Positions 52,677 to 61,868 of a DNA stretch of 64,000 nucleotides are shown here, one piece after another. The position numbers were made by a program, and so were the translations under genes. How positions within the stretch are numbered: the stretch's first letter is position 1; each line of letters starts with the position of its first letter. Below the pieces are notes generated by a model. That model was not told where the DNA came from. It saw only the letters and a program-made list of their open reading frames with translations, and ran no database searches. Source of the DNA: Calothrix sp. FI2-JRJ7 (GTDB taxonomy: Bacteria > Cyanobacteriota > Cyanobacteriia > Cyanobacteriales > Nostocaceae); the NCBI GenBank assembly GCA_019359675.1, contig JAHHGX010000071.1, positions 124,001 to 188,000 on the forward strand, written 5' to 3'.

Positions 52677-53057
52677 CCAGGGCAAAGTTGTGCTAGCATC
52701 TTAACTCAGCAGCCTGTTGGCTTGGTAATTGACTGGTCATTTTTAACCCACACTCCTTGATATGAGTAATATAAAGCACATAATATTTTCGCAATCTAAT
52801 TCCAGAAACGCAAGGTTAAAAGTACTAGATAGCTTACACAAAAAATTTCATCTGAGTAATTTCAACTAGAGTATAGCTTATTGGCATAGGTCAGGCGAGT
52901 AGTGTACGTCAGGCGAGACACATGACTCACGGTGATTTATTACACAAATAAAAATATAAATAAGTATTTTCGCATATTCTTTACAACAGCTTTATTCTAT
53001 CTTGACCTTTTTTTAGTCAATATTATATAGACAAAAAAATTTAGCGACTAATAAATA
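52677..53057. other. Divergent intergenic region
   Basis: About 380 bases with promoters for the cyclase (minus) and VanZ-like gene (plus). A 10-base direct repeat, GTCAGGCGAG, occurs twice at about 52891-52917. No RNA gene or clear promoter recognised. Confidence 0.4.
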
Positions 53058-54557
53058 ATGAAAAGAGACAAAGCATCTTCCGTCTTACTAATTTGGGGTT
53101 TTCCAGCAGATTTATTGTTGGTGTTTGTTGGTATTGCAGCAGTCGCAGTCGCAACATTATACCCGTTTAATTTTTCAGTACCAGATAATTTTTCGCTTGG
53201 CACCATTTTTGAGCGATTTAACAACACGAGTTTTTTTAATGACCAAGTAAATAATATTTTACTGTTTATGCCGCTTGGTTTTGGTGTTGCAAGTATTTTA
53301 CTTAGAAAAAATGTTTCGCCATTAATTCAAATACTTGCTGTGATTGCCACTGGTGCCTGTTTATCTTTTACGGTAGAATTTTTACAATCGTTTTTACCGT
53401 CACGAGACCCTACTCCTGCTGATATTTTTAATAACACGCTGGGTAGTTTTGTCGGGTTGCTTAGTTTCTATATATTAGACACACGTCAATTTCGTTCTAC
53501 GCTTGATTATATTCAAAATAGCCGCATTAGTAATTCTCGTGCTGGTATTGTAGGATTTTTGACTGGATATATTATTTTGGCGTTTTTTGTTGGTATTTCG
53601 TGGGAAAACAATATTAGTTTAAACCAATGGAACACCAATTTCCCTTTGGTGATTGGTAATGAACGAACTGGTGATAGACCTTGGCAAGGAAGTGTATCGC
53701 AAATAGCTATTGCTGATAAAGCTTTTTCAGATAGCGAAATTGAAAAAGTTTTCTCTAACCCTAATTATTTAGCTAGTACAAATGATGCGATATTAGCAAA
53801 ATATGAATTTGATGGGAAAGATAGCTATCGCGATATTACAGGGAAACAACCTGATTTATTATGGCAAGGACAAGTATCTAACGGTTCAACCAGCAATGAA
53901 AAAGGTATATCTGTTGATTCGAGTCGCTGGTTAAAGACAGAAGAACCAGTTAAATTAATTAATCAAAGAATTAGTGAAACTTCAGAATTTACGATTATTA
54001 CAACTGTAGCGTCTGCTAATCTTTTGCAGAAAGGACCTGCGCGGATAATTTCTGTTTCTGGTGACCCGTTGCATCGAAATTTTACTATTGGTCAAGATAA
54101 TACTAATTTATCGCTGCGTTTGCGAACTCCTATAACTGGACAAAATGGTTCGGATATTAACTTGTCGGTGCCTAATGTGTTCTCTGATACTAGTCCACGC
54201 CGTATAATTATTAGTTATGCGAAGGGTAAAATTCAGGTAAATGTAGATAAACCAGAAAATGTTTATGTATTTAACTTGTTAGAACTGTATCCTAATAATC
54301 TAAAACTTTTTGCGTATGCAATTACTTTTATTCCGTTAGGATTGTATTTAACAGTGTTGATTATTATAGTTAAGCGCAAAGCCTTTAATTTGATTCTACT
54401 TATTTGTGGCGCCGTTTTACCTTCTTTGATAATTGAAAGCATTTTAATTCATGCTAGTGATAAGAGTTTTAGCTTGGTGAATTTAATGCTGGGAGTATTT
54501 TTTACTGCTTGTACAGTGTTGGTGTTTAAAGCGCGAACTTTGATATTGAGTAATTAA
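53058..54557 (+). CDS. VanZ-like membrane protein with LamG-like domain
   Basis: Seen: 499 residues. N-terminal VanZ-like helices (residues 15-170): ADLLLVFVGIAAVAVATLYP, NILLFMPLGFGVASILL and FTVEFLQSFLPSRDPTPADI with NNTLGSFVGLLSFYIL. A soluble extracytoplasmic part (about 190-410) reads like a concanavalin/LamG jelly roll (AKYEFDGKDSYRDITGK, then HRNFTIGQDNTNLSLRLRTP). Three further helices lie at the C-terminus. Family knowledge: VanZ proteins relate to teicoplanin resistance in other bacteria, but most are of unknown function; a jelly-roll insert suggests carbohydrate binding. Adjacent repeats end the unit. Confidence 0.82.
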   Translation: MKRDKASSVLLIWGFPADLLLVFVGIAAVAVATLYPFNFSVPDNFSLGTIFERFNNTSFFNDQVNNILLFMPLGFGVASILLRKNVSPLIQILAVIATGACLSFTVEFLQSFLPSRDPTPADIFNNTLGSFVGLLSFYILDTRQFRSTLDYIQNSRISNSRAGIVGFLTGYIILAFFVGISWENNISLNQWNTNFPLVIGNERTGDRPWQGSVSQIAIADKAFSDSEIEKVFSNPNYLASTNDAILAKYEFDGKDSYRDITGKQPDLLWQGQVSNGSTSNEKGISVDSSRWLKTEEPVKLINQRISETSEFTIITTVASANLLQKGPARIISVSGDPLHRNFTIGQDNTNLSLRLRTPITGQNGSDINLSVPNVFSDTSPRRIIISYAKGKIQVNVDKPENVYVFNLLELYPNNLKLFAYAITFIPLGLYLTVLIIIVKRKAFNLILLICGAVLPSLIIESILIHASDKSFSLVNLMLGVFFTACTVLVFKARTLILSN

Positions 54558-54560
54558 TTA

Positions 54561-54588
54561 GTAGGGTTGGGGTTGTACCCAACCTTCG
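54561..54588. repeat. Palindromic repeat family D, copy
   Basis: GTAGGGTTGGGGTTGTACCC followed by AACCTTCG between the convergent VanZ-like and ylqF genes. Confidence 0.6.
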
Positions 54589-55485
54589 TTATTCGTCACC
54601 GCTAAATTGAGTGGGTATTTCTAGGGGTATTTGACCTAGAAATCCTTTGCGATAGTCTGTGAGTAGCTGACGTGCGGTGCGTTCGACATCTCCTTTGTAA
54701 CGATGTTCTGCTAGAGCATGAAGATAACCTTCACCTGTATGCTCTGTTGGGTCTAGCTTATAACGCTCGTTTAATGCTTGTTTTGGTAATAGTTCTGGCG
54801 CCACTGCTTCTAAGTAACTAATTATATCAAGAAAAGCGGCGGCGACTAACTGATTATCATACGACGCATCACCGATATCATCGCAAATTGCTAATTTGAC
54901 GGCAGCATCTTGATTTTCTAGCCTTAAAGGAATTACTCCAGGTGCATCGAGTAATTCTAATTCATCAGAAATTCTCACCCAACGTAGCGAACGTGTTACA
55001 CCAGGACGTGCGGCACTTTCAACTACACGCTTTCCTAATATACGGTTAATTAATGCCGATTTTCCAACATTGGGGAAACCAATTACAACCGCACGGACGG
55101 GACGCGGTAGCATTCCTCTGCTTTTGCGACGCTGATTTAATTCTACACCCGCAGCTTGAGCGGCTTTGAGTACTGCTGGTACACCTTGCCCATGTTGAGC
55201 ATTGGTATAGTAGGGGACTTCGCTTTGTCGCTTAAACCAGTTTATCCAGGCTTGCTTCGTTTGCGGTAAAATCATGTCGAAGCGGTTGATTACTAAAACG
55301 CGGGATTTGTTTCCTATCCATTCTAGTAATTGTGGGTGATGGGTAGATACTGGGATACGCGCATCACGCACCTCTAATACCACGTCAACAAGCTTTAGCT
55401 GCTCTTTTAGTTGCTTTTCTGCTTTGGCTATGTGACCTGGGTACCACTGGATAGTATTTAATTTGTAGTTTTGTGTTATTCCCAT
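54589..55485 (-). CDS. ylqF: Ribosome biogenesis GTPase YlqF/RbgA
   Basis: Circularly permuted GTPase that helps late 50S assembly. Seen: 298 residues from the ATG at 55485 (MGITQNYKLNTIQWYPGHI): the KAEKQLKEQLKLVDVVLEVRDARIP segment and the G4-like motif VLVINRFD come first, then G1 GFPNVGKSALINRI, G2-like PGVTRSLRWVR and G3 LLDAPGVIPL, the permuted order typical of this family. The C-terminal helical domain follows. The frame runs on upstream to 55548 but this includes a family A repeat, so I reject it. Confidence 0.93.
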   Translation of the reverse strand: MGITQNYKLNTIQWYPGHIAKAEKQLKEQLKLVDVVLEVRDARIPVSTHHPQLLEWIGNKSRVLVINRFDMILPQTKQAWINWFKRQSEVPYYTNAQHGQGVPAVLKAAQAAGVELNQRRKSRGMLPRPVRAVVIGFPNVGKSALINRILGKRVVESAARPGVTRSLRWVRISDELELLDAPGVIPLRLENQDAAVKLAICDDIGDASYDNQLVAAAFLDIISYLEAVAPELLPKQALNERYKLDPTEHTGEGYLHALAEHRYKGDVERTARQLLTDYRKGFLGQIPLEIPTQFSGDE

Positions 55486-55490
55486 TGTTT

Positions 55491-55557
55491 GTAGGGTGCG
55501 TGACGCCACAACGATCTTACAATAAAATAACAAATGTAATAGCGTCACGCACCCTAC
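55491..55557. repeat. Palindromic repeat family A, copy 7 (67 bp)
   Basis: GTAGGGTGCGTGACGCCA and TAGCGTCACGCACCCTAC; contains at its right edge the TAG stop of the next minus-strand gene. Confidence 0.87.
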
Positions 55558-56738
55558 TTTGTGATGTTTTTGATTGCGGTTGCGGTTTGTTCTGGTTTGC
55601 CTTCTAGGGGGAATACTAAAACGCTTTTGATTTTGGTGTTGTCAATTAGTTGTTTTAGGTGATTTAATTGTTTATCTAGAATTGCGACTCCTGCGTAATT
55701 CTCTGCGTAGTCTAATTCTTGGTTAAAGTTGGCATTGTTATATGCCTGAATGAAGACTCTATCTACACCCCAATTTTTCCAATCAGCGGCAAAATAACGT
55801 TTCGCCCAATAAGGGTTATGATGGCAAATGTCGAAGCTAACTTTGGGATTAGCTTTTTTCATGTCTGTTATCATTTGCCGCACAAAGTTGGTTAGATGAG
55901 CAGTGCGGTCTACTTGACCTGGCAGTTCTGCATGATAGCCTAAATAATCATCCCATTGGACTGCATCTATGTTGGGATATTTTTGAACAAATTCTGTTAA
56001 GGTTCTTTTAAATAAATTACCTACTTCTGCAATTTCTACATCTAATACATAGTGGTCAATTCCTGCATAGGTTCTATCGACTCCAGGTACAATCCACTTT
56101 TTAGAAATTGCTAAGTCAAATATTGGGCTGTTTTTATCTATTTTAATGCCTTTCTCGAAATAGGCGTGAACTTGCATTCCCTGTTTATGTGCTTCATCTA
56201 TTAACCAATCTAACCATTGGTCTTGAAACTGGTTGGGGCAACTTTTATAACCAAGAATTTGCTGTGTCACTTCACTATTATACATTGTACAACCATTACC
56301 CCATACTCCATGAATAATGGTGTTAATTCCTTGGGCGCGATAATTACGAACTCGTTGACGAATTGTTTGCTCGTCTGCATTATTCGTTATTTGATATCTA
56401 CTTAAATAAATTCCTCTAATTACTTTTTTATCCCAAGGTGTTTGAGGTGATGATAGTGCTTTTTGGGTTGCTTCGGGTGATGGTTTAGCTTGTGGAGTGC
56501 TTGTTGGTGTACTATTTGCAACAATCGGCGCCAATGGTTGGGGGGTAGTAACAGTATCATTCACTATAGGCGCCTTTGGCAAAGTCGGAGCAGTTATTTG
56601 CTGGTTATTAGGTAGGAATTTGCTGATATTAAAATTGCCTAAATGAATAAACCACCAATAACCACCGCCAAGAGCAGCTATAATTACTGAGATTGGAATA
56701 CTCCCGCATCCACACCCACTTTCTTTTTTGCGCGACAT
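55554..56738 (-). CDS. Glycoside-hydrolase-like (GHL10/DUF4015 type) protein
   Basis: Seen: 394 residues from the ATG at 56738. A short basic start with CGCG, one membrane helix (IPISVIIAALGGGYWWFIHL), a Pro/Thr/Ser linker (about 45-105), then a TIM-barrel-like region with VIRGIYLSRYQITN, GINTIIHGVWGNG, MQVHAYFEKGIKI and DAVQWDDYLGYHAELPG. Family knowledge: this matches the YngK/GHL10 glycoside-hydrolase-like group, of unknown substrate, often on the cell surface. The TAG stop lies inside the flanking repeat. Confidence 0.8.
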   Translation of the reverse strand: MSRKKESGCGCGSIPISVIIAALGGGYWWFIHLGNFNISKFLPNNQQITAPTLPKAPIVNDTVTTPQPLAPIVANSTPTSTPQAKPSPEATQKALSSPQTPWDKKVIRGIYLSRYQITNNADEQTIRQRVRNYRAQGINTIIHGVWGNGCTMYNSEVTQQILGYKSCPNQFQDQWLDWLIDEAHKQGMQVHAYFEKGIKIDKNSPIFDLAISKKWIVPGVDRTYAGIDHYVLDVEIAEVGNLFKRTLTEFVQKYPNIDAVQWDDYLGYHAELPGQVDRTAHLTNFVRQMITDMKKANPKVSFDICHHNPYWAKRYFAADWKNWGVDRVFIQAYNNANFNQELDYAENYAGVAILDKQLNHLKQLIDNTKIKSVLVFPLEGKPEQTATAIKNITK

Positions 56739-56767
56739 ATTTATAAAAGAGAGCAATAATATAGTTA

Positions 56768-57574
56768 CTACAACCTGCCTCTCTCGTATTCCGCAATAGT
56801 ATTAGCAGAAATACTCGGGTCTGCTGACCAAGGGTTTTTATAGAATCTAAATTTTTGTTTAAGAACTAACCAGAAGAATGGCGCCGCATCGAGCAAATAC
56901 CTCTTCCAGAGTCGAGTCGGTTCAGCGGAAAGTCTATATAACCACTCTAGACCAACTTGGCTCATCCATTTTGGCGCCCGTGTTATTGTTCCTGCTTCAA
57001 AATTGATGGTGGCGCCTATTGCTAAGAAAATTTTGATATTTTTTAATTTATGTCTATACTTAGAAATCCACATTTCTTGCTTGGGGGCGCCTACTCCAAT
57101 TGCTAGAACTGTTGCTCCTGAGCGATTGATTAACTCTATTATGCTTTGACATTCTTTTTCGTTTTTCTCAAACCCCATTGGTGGGGAATAAGTTGCAATA
57201 ATAATATTACGCCCTATTTTGGAATTGATATTACGCTGGGCAGTATATCCGACTTCTCCAATTCCTCCTAACAAAAATATTTTGATATCATCGTCATCTC
57301 TATAATAATTATAAAAAGCTGGAAATAAATCTGAACCAGATATTTTTTCTTGAATGGGTATACCTAAAAACTTAGATGTGAACATAATAATTTTACTATC
57401 GCAAACTATGTAATCTGCTTCTTGATAGGCATCATAAAAATTTAAGTTTCTTTGTAGCTGAATCAGATGGTTTACATTAGGAGTAAATACAATACCACCA
57501 AATTTCAGTTTTTTCAGTAATTGATACATTGTGATGTTATCAATAGTCAAATTGAATAGTTGAACTTGATTCAT
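56768..57574 (-). CDS. WecG/TagA/CpsF family glycosyltransferase
   Basis: Transfers a nucleotide-activated sugar to a lipid-linked sugar at the inner membrane. Seen: GT26 fold of 268 residues: VFTPNVNHLIQLQRN near residue 30, the GSDLFP segment with the conserved Asp, IFLLGGIGEVGYTAQ, VLAIGVGAPKQEMWISKYRH, the GATINFEAGTITRAPKWM motif and the C-terminal GLEWLYRLSAEPTRLWKRYL. Probably membrane-associated via the basic C-terminus. It opens (as the last gene of the transcribed strand) the polysaccharide cluster 56.8-64 kb. Confidence 0.93.
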   Translation of the reverse strand: MNQVQLFNLTIDNITMYQLLKKLKFGGIVFTPNVNHLIQLQRNLNFYDAYQEADYIVCDSKIIMFTSKFLGIPIQEKISGSDLFPAFYNYYRDDDDIKIFLLGGIGEVGYTAQRNINSKIGRNIIIATYSPPMGFEKNEKECQSIIELINRSGATVLAIGVGAPKQEMWISKYRHKLKNIKIFLAIGATINFEAGTITRAPKWMSQVGLEWLYRLSAEPTRLWKRYLLDAAPFFWLVLKQKFRFYKNPWSADPSISANTIAEYERGRL

Positions 57575-57676
57575 TGTCTTATGATATAATTAAGTAGTTA
57601 TTTTAGAAAGCAAGAGACAGTTTGAGCAGAGAAACTGTTTATCTTTCTGCTATTTTCGATAAAATGAGTTACCTCA

Positions 57677-58609
57677 TCAAGTTTTTACCAAAATTCTTTG
57701 GTCTAAAATGTCTAAAATAGTGCTATCAATATCAATATCAAATTTACGTGCGAAATAATATTGATTTTGTTTCATCAAAATATAATAATCCTTGGTTAAA
57801 GTTGCTGGACTACCGTAAGTAGTTTTAGAAAAATCTATATAATGTTTAGATTCATTCGATAAATTGAAAACTTTACTGTTAACTAGTACAGTCTGAATAA
57901 AAGATTCTTCAGGGTTGATTACATATTTATAATGCTCAAGAATATCGGGATGCTTTTGAGTAAACTCATGTATATATTCAAGGCATTTTTTAGAAAGAAT
58001 AGAAAAATAAGAGCCTCCATAACAAATAAATTCATCATTAAAGGGAGATTTAACTTTTCTTCCTATCATCAGCAGACCATAAATAAAATAAATCCGCAAA
58101 TTTGGCTGAAAGTAATTAATGGTTTTTAATGATTTTAAGAATAAGTTTAACCAATTAGGGAAATTGATTAAACTTACTTTATACCTGTATAAGTATCTAT
58201 CATACCCTTGCTTAATAGTCCATGAACTTTTTTTAGAAAATACTTTAAAATATTCAATATAAGCGTCGTAACTATTTGTAGATAAAAAAAGTTCTAGCTC
58301 TGAAATAGATTGAGTTGGATAATCTTGTCCAGTTAGATTAATAAACCAATCAAAATCTAGATTATTACTAAATATCCAGTTGATAGTTGATAAATATTCT
58401 CGAAGTATTGAAAAATCTCCTCTACCTGTTGTGACGTTAAATAAATAAATATTTGAATATTGTTTCAATCTAGATATATCTAGAACGCAATAAGTAGAAT
58501 TATGACTCAGTATAATTATTGAGTTTGGGCTCGAGCTTTTAATATTACGAATAAGTCGATATATTTGCTCTGGATTTTTATAACTTTGAATCAAGAAACA
58601 GATTTTCAT
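57677..58609 (-). CDS. GT14-like glycosyltransferase (beta-1,6-N-acetylglucosaminyltransferase family)
   Basis: Seen: 310 residues from the ATG at 58609 (MKICFLIQSYKNPEQIYRLI). Typical GT14/Branch pieces are HNSTYCVLDIS, GRGDFSILREYL, WFINLTGQDYPTQS, FICYGGSYFSILSKKCLEYI and PEESFIQTVLVNS with the likely catalytic Glu. Very AT-rich coding compared with neighbours, which suggests recent acquisition. The open frame extends upstream to 58684, where it includes a family B repeat piece, so the inner start is chosen. Sugar and acceptor unknown. Confidence 0.82.
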   Translation of the reverse strand: MKICFLIQSYKNPEQIYRLIRNIKSSSPNSIIILSHNSTYCVLDISRLKQYSNIYLFNVTTGRGDFSILREYLSTINWIFSNNLDFDWFINLTGQDYPTQSISELELFLSTNSYDAYIEYFKVFSKKSSWTIKQGYDRYLYRYKVSLINFPNWLNLFLKSLKTINYFQPNLRIYFIYGLLMIGRKVKSPFNDEFICYGGSYFSILSKKCLEYIHEFTQKHPDILEHYKYVINPEESFIQTVLVNSKVFNLSNESKHYIDFSKTTYGSPATLTKDYYILMKQNQYYFARKFDIDIDSTILDILDQRILVKT

Positions 58610-58680
58610 ACTCTGATGGTCTTTTGATTGATGAAAAATTAATAGGGAAGTAATACAAAAAACCGGGTTTTTGGCTAAGG

Positions 58681-59658
58681 TCAAGTGGATAATTCTGGTC
58701 TACGGAAAGTGGCTTTTATAGGGTTTATGAACCAGAGTAGATAAGCTGCAACACCAGTTATTACAGTTTTACCTGGTTCTTCTAATAAGATATGCCAATG
58801 ATTGATTAGAACAAGGTTGAATAGCTTTGCAGCAGTTATTCCGTCACCCAAGCTCACCAAACGACGCGCTGTATAACGCATATGGTAAGCTTTTGCAGCT
58901 TTTTCACAGTGTGCGATGATATCTGGAGCATAGGAACGAGTTTTTTCTATTACCGTTTCTAACGCTTCTAATTGTTTCAAAGCATTCGCAGATAGTCCTC
59001 CCGAAGTTATTCTGTACAAAGTCAATACTTCTGGAATTCCTTCGTGGCGCCAGTGGGTAAGAATAGAGATTCGTAACCAACATTCGATATCTTCAGCACG
59101 ACGCAAAGCTTCATCAAAGTAGTAATCTTCAGTGGCGCCGTACAAATTATCTTGAAATTTAATTGCTTCAAAGACTTCACGTCTTATAACTGCTGCTGAA
59201 CCATTACCGACAGGATTACGACACAGTACATATGAGGGTGTGATGTCATGGAGCTTGCGAGGTCTTTGATAAAGTCCTGTTAGATTGCCCTGTTCATTAA
59301 TAAATGCAGAGTAACAAAAGCTGATTCCTACTGTGGGTGAATTGTCAAGATGTTTGACGTGTTTTTCTAGTTTGTCCGGAGTCCAGATGTCATCCGCATC
59401 TACAAAAGCTATATAGTCACCTTGAGCATGGCGAATGCCTGTATTTCTAGCCCCTGGTAGTCCTCTATTTGCTTGATGAATAATCTTGATTCTCGAATCT
59501 TTGAACTGTCGGCAAATTTCTATGCTGCCATCAAGAGACCCATCATCGATGATGAGAATTTCAAAGTTTTGATAGGTTTGTGACAGAACAGAGTCAACTG
59601 TTGCGGCAACATACTTTTCGGCGTTATATACAGGAATAATTACGGAAACTTTTTTCAT
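58681..59658 (-). CDS. Glycosyltransferase family 2
   Basis: Seen: 325 residues from the ATG at 59658: GT-A fold starting KKVSVIIPVYNAEKYVAATV, with IIDDGSLDGSIEICRQF, a nucleotide-sugar DADD in DYIAFVDADDIWTPDKL, and an acidic substrate end (ECWLRISILTHWRHEGIPEV), then a C-terminal hydrophobic segment that may anchor to the membrane. Closely similar to the next gene (59733-60752), showing a tandem duplication followed by divergence. Adds a sugar to a lipid-linked oligosaccharide, by cluster context. Confidence 0.92.
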   Translation of the reverse strand: MKKVSVIIPVYNAEKYVAATVDSVLSQTYQNFEILIIDDGSLDGSIEICRQFKDSRIKIIHQANRGLPGARNTGIRHAQGDYIAFVDADDIWTPDKLEKHVKHLDNSPTVGISFCYSAFINEQGNLTGLYQRPRKLHDITPSYVLCRNPVGNGSAAVIRREVFEAIKFQDNLYGATEDYYFDEALRRAEDIECWLRISILTHWRHEGIPEVLTLYRITSGGLSANALKQLEALETVIEKTRSYAPDIIAHCEKAAKAYHMRYTARRLVSLGDGITAAKLFNLVLINHWHILLEEPGKTVITGVAAYLLWFINPIKATFRRPELST

Positions 59659-59732
59659 ACAATTAACCAAATCATTTCAGGGAAAATTAATATATAAAGA
59701 GAAACTTTTCAAGTGTAAACAACTTTTGAAAT

Positions 59733-60752
59733 TTATCTTCCAAATTCTTCTTGCATTTTGTGTTTTTGGATAAAGCCTTTTGCTTTTAAAATCAAATGTT
59801 CGACTTGAAAGTACAAAGATTTTGGCATTAGCCAAAGTAAGTAAGACATTACCAATGTCAAACTTGTTGTTAGCGGTTCTGTTAATAGCAGGCGCCAGTT
59901 AAATTTTAAAGCTTGATTAATAACTTTTACGGCAATAGAACCAGCTTGTCTACGTACAGCTTCGCGCGCTAAATCTCGCAATCGATAAGCCATAGCTTGA
60001 TGTTTCCATTTATCTATTAGTTCTGGTGCATATGAGCGTGTCTTTTCATCTATTTTTTCCCAATAATCTATGGCTTTTAGTAAATCCCCCGAACGGCTTT
60101 CTGGATTAACTCTATATAAAGTTAATACTTCAGGTATACCTTCAAACTTCCAAATGGTTTGAATAGCTATACGCAGCCAACACTCAATATCTTCTAGTAC
60201 AGTAAATTTAGTGTCAAAGTAACAATACTCTTCTGTATTAGAGTCTTCTTTAAAAGCTATCGCTTCAAAAACTTCTCGTCTAAACACTCCAGATGAACCA
60301 TTTCCAAGTGGGTTAGTATAGAGTAAATCAGACACTTCAATCTCTTTCAGCTTAGGCATTTGATATATATTTAAGGATTGCCCAAGTTCATTGATAAGAG
60401 CAGAACGACTAAAGCTTATTCCAACGTTAGGAGAATTATCTAAATGTTCTACATGTTTTTCTAACTTTTCTGGTATCCAAATATCGTCTGCATCTATAAA
60501 AGCAAAATAATCACCTTGAGCATGACGAATACCTGTATCTCTTGCTGCTGAAACTCCTTTGTTTTGCTGTCGAATTATTTTAATTCTAGGGTCAGTGAAT
60601 TGTTGACAAGCCTGTATGCTTTGGTCAGGAGAACCATCGTCAATGATTAGAATCTCAATGTTTTTGTAGGTTTGCAATAATACCGATTTAACTGTTAGTG
60701 CAACATACTTTTCAGCATTATATACGGGAATAATTACGGAAACTTTTTTCAT
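59733..60752 (-). CDS. Glycosyltransferase family 2 (paralogue of the next)
   Basis: Seen: 339 residues with the same landmarks as its neighbour: KKVSVIIPVYNAEKYVALTV, IIDDGSPDQSIQACQQF, FAFIDADDIWIPEKLEKHVE, GNGSSGVFRREVFEAI and ECWLRIAIQTIWKFEGIPEV. The first 110 residues are nearly alike; the C-terminal third has drifted, with a membrane-like segment (LTLVMSYLLWLMP). A separate acceptor or sugar is likely. Likely cotranscribed with the rest of the cluster. Confidence 0.92.
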   Translation of the reverse strand: MKKVSVIIPVYNAEKYVALTVKSVLLQTYKNIEILIIDDGSPDQSIQACQQFTDPRIKIIRQQNKGVSAARDTGIRHAQGDYFAFIDADDIWIPEKLEKHVEHLDNSPNVGISFSRSALINELGQSLNIYQMPKLKEIEVSDLLYTNPLGNGSSGVFRREVFEAIAFKEDSNTEEYCYFDTKFTVLEDIECWLRIAIQTIWKFEGIPEVLTLYRVNPESRSGDLLKAIDYWEKIDEKTRSYAPELIDKWKHQAMAYRLRDLAREAVRRQAGSIAVKVINQALKFNWRLLLTEPLTTSLTLVMSYLLWLMPKSLYFQVEHLILKAKGFIQKHKMQEEFGR

Positions 60753-60814
60753 AACTCATTAGCATCTGTATTTAATATTACAGTAAATATGTACAAAATC
60801 AATAAAAAGAAAAA

Positions 60815-61807
60815 CTAAGATTTGATAAGATTTGCCTTTTGGGCTGGCATTGCACGTGAATTAGTAATAAAGTTTAGTATTCTTCCTGCAACTTCAGGTG
60901 TAAGAAAATGCATTGCAATTAACTTAACTACCAGAATAAGAGCGTATTTTTTGAGGATAACTATTGGGGATAAACGAGCAGCTTTTAGCAGGTGATAACG
61001 AGCTTGTGTAACACCTTTGAAACCTGGAACGCGAGTTAAATATAGCTGACTCCAGTATAAGTGACAATTTGCAATACTTTTTGATCTTATTTTTGATAAA
61101 GATTCAATTCCTTGTGGAGCATTTTGAATAGCTCTGTTTATAACTGTGAGTACAGATTTTTCAAACGCTTCGATATTAGTTGAGGCAGAACCTGAAGATA
61201 GACGGTAAAAAACTTGATATTCAGGTACAGCAACAAATGACCATTTGCTCGCTAATCGTAGACACCAATCCCAATCTTCATAATGACTCAAGGTTGTATC
61301 AAAAATACCAACAGAATCGATAGCTGCTTTCCGAACTAGGATATTAGAAGATATACCTATAATAAAATTACCAGCAAGTAATTTAGTATAAACATTTCCT
61401 TCATAATATATAGGGTCACATTTGTGAACTTGCTTGCCGTTTTCACTCATCATATAAGTCAAGCTATAAGCTAACCCTGCTTCAGGATGTTGTTCTAAGG
61501 CTGAATATTGAAGCTCTAATTTATTTTGTGTCCATAAGTCATCGCCATCTAGAAAAGCGATATATTTTCCTCTTGCTACTGAAATTCCACGATTACGCGC
61601 TGTAGAAACGCCACTATTTTCATAAGTAAAAACTTTGACTCTTTCATCTGGAATACTATTTAAAATCTTTAAAGTATCATCTGTAGAGCCATCATTAATA
61701 ACTACAATTTCTAAATCAGAAAAGCTTTGTTTCTGAATTGATTCTATAGTTTCTAATATTGTTCTTTGATTATTATAGGTTGGGATAATTACGGATATAG
61801 TCGGCAT
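60815..61807 (-). CDS. Glycosyltransferase family 2
   Basis: Seen: 330 residues from the ATG at 61807 (MPTISVIIPTYNNQRTILET): GT-A domain with VVINDGSTDDTLKIL, YIAFLDGDDLWTQNKLELQY with the metal DGDD, and HYEDWDWCLRLASKWSF with the probable catalytic ED. C-terminal helices contain a hydrophobic run near residue 285. Less similar to the two downstream GT2 genes. The frame also opens six codons earlier, but the MPTISV start has the normal family length. Confidence 0.92.
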   Translation of the reverse strand: MPTISVIIPTYNNQRTILETIESIQKQSFSDLEIVVINDGSTDDTLKILNSIPDERVKVFTYENSGVSTARNRGISVARGKYIAFLDGDDLWTQNKLELQYSALEQHPEAGLAYSLTYMMSENGKQVHKCDPIYYEGNVYTKLLAGNFIIGISSNILVRKAAIDSVGIFDTTLSHYEDWDWCLRLASKWSFVAVPEYQVFYRLSSGSASTNIEAFEKSVLTVINRAIQNAPQGIESLSKIRSKSIANCHLYWSQLYLTRVPGFKGVTQARYHLLKAARLSPIVILKKYALILVVKLIAMHFLTPEVAGRILNFITNSRAMPAQKANLIKS

Positions 61808-61868
61808 AAATACACTCCAGTACAAAAAAACTATGAAAGTTGGTCGGTGAAAGTAAAATTTAAGTAGA

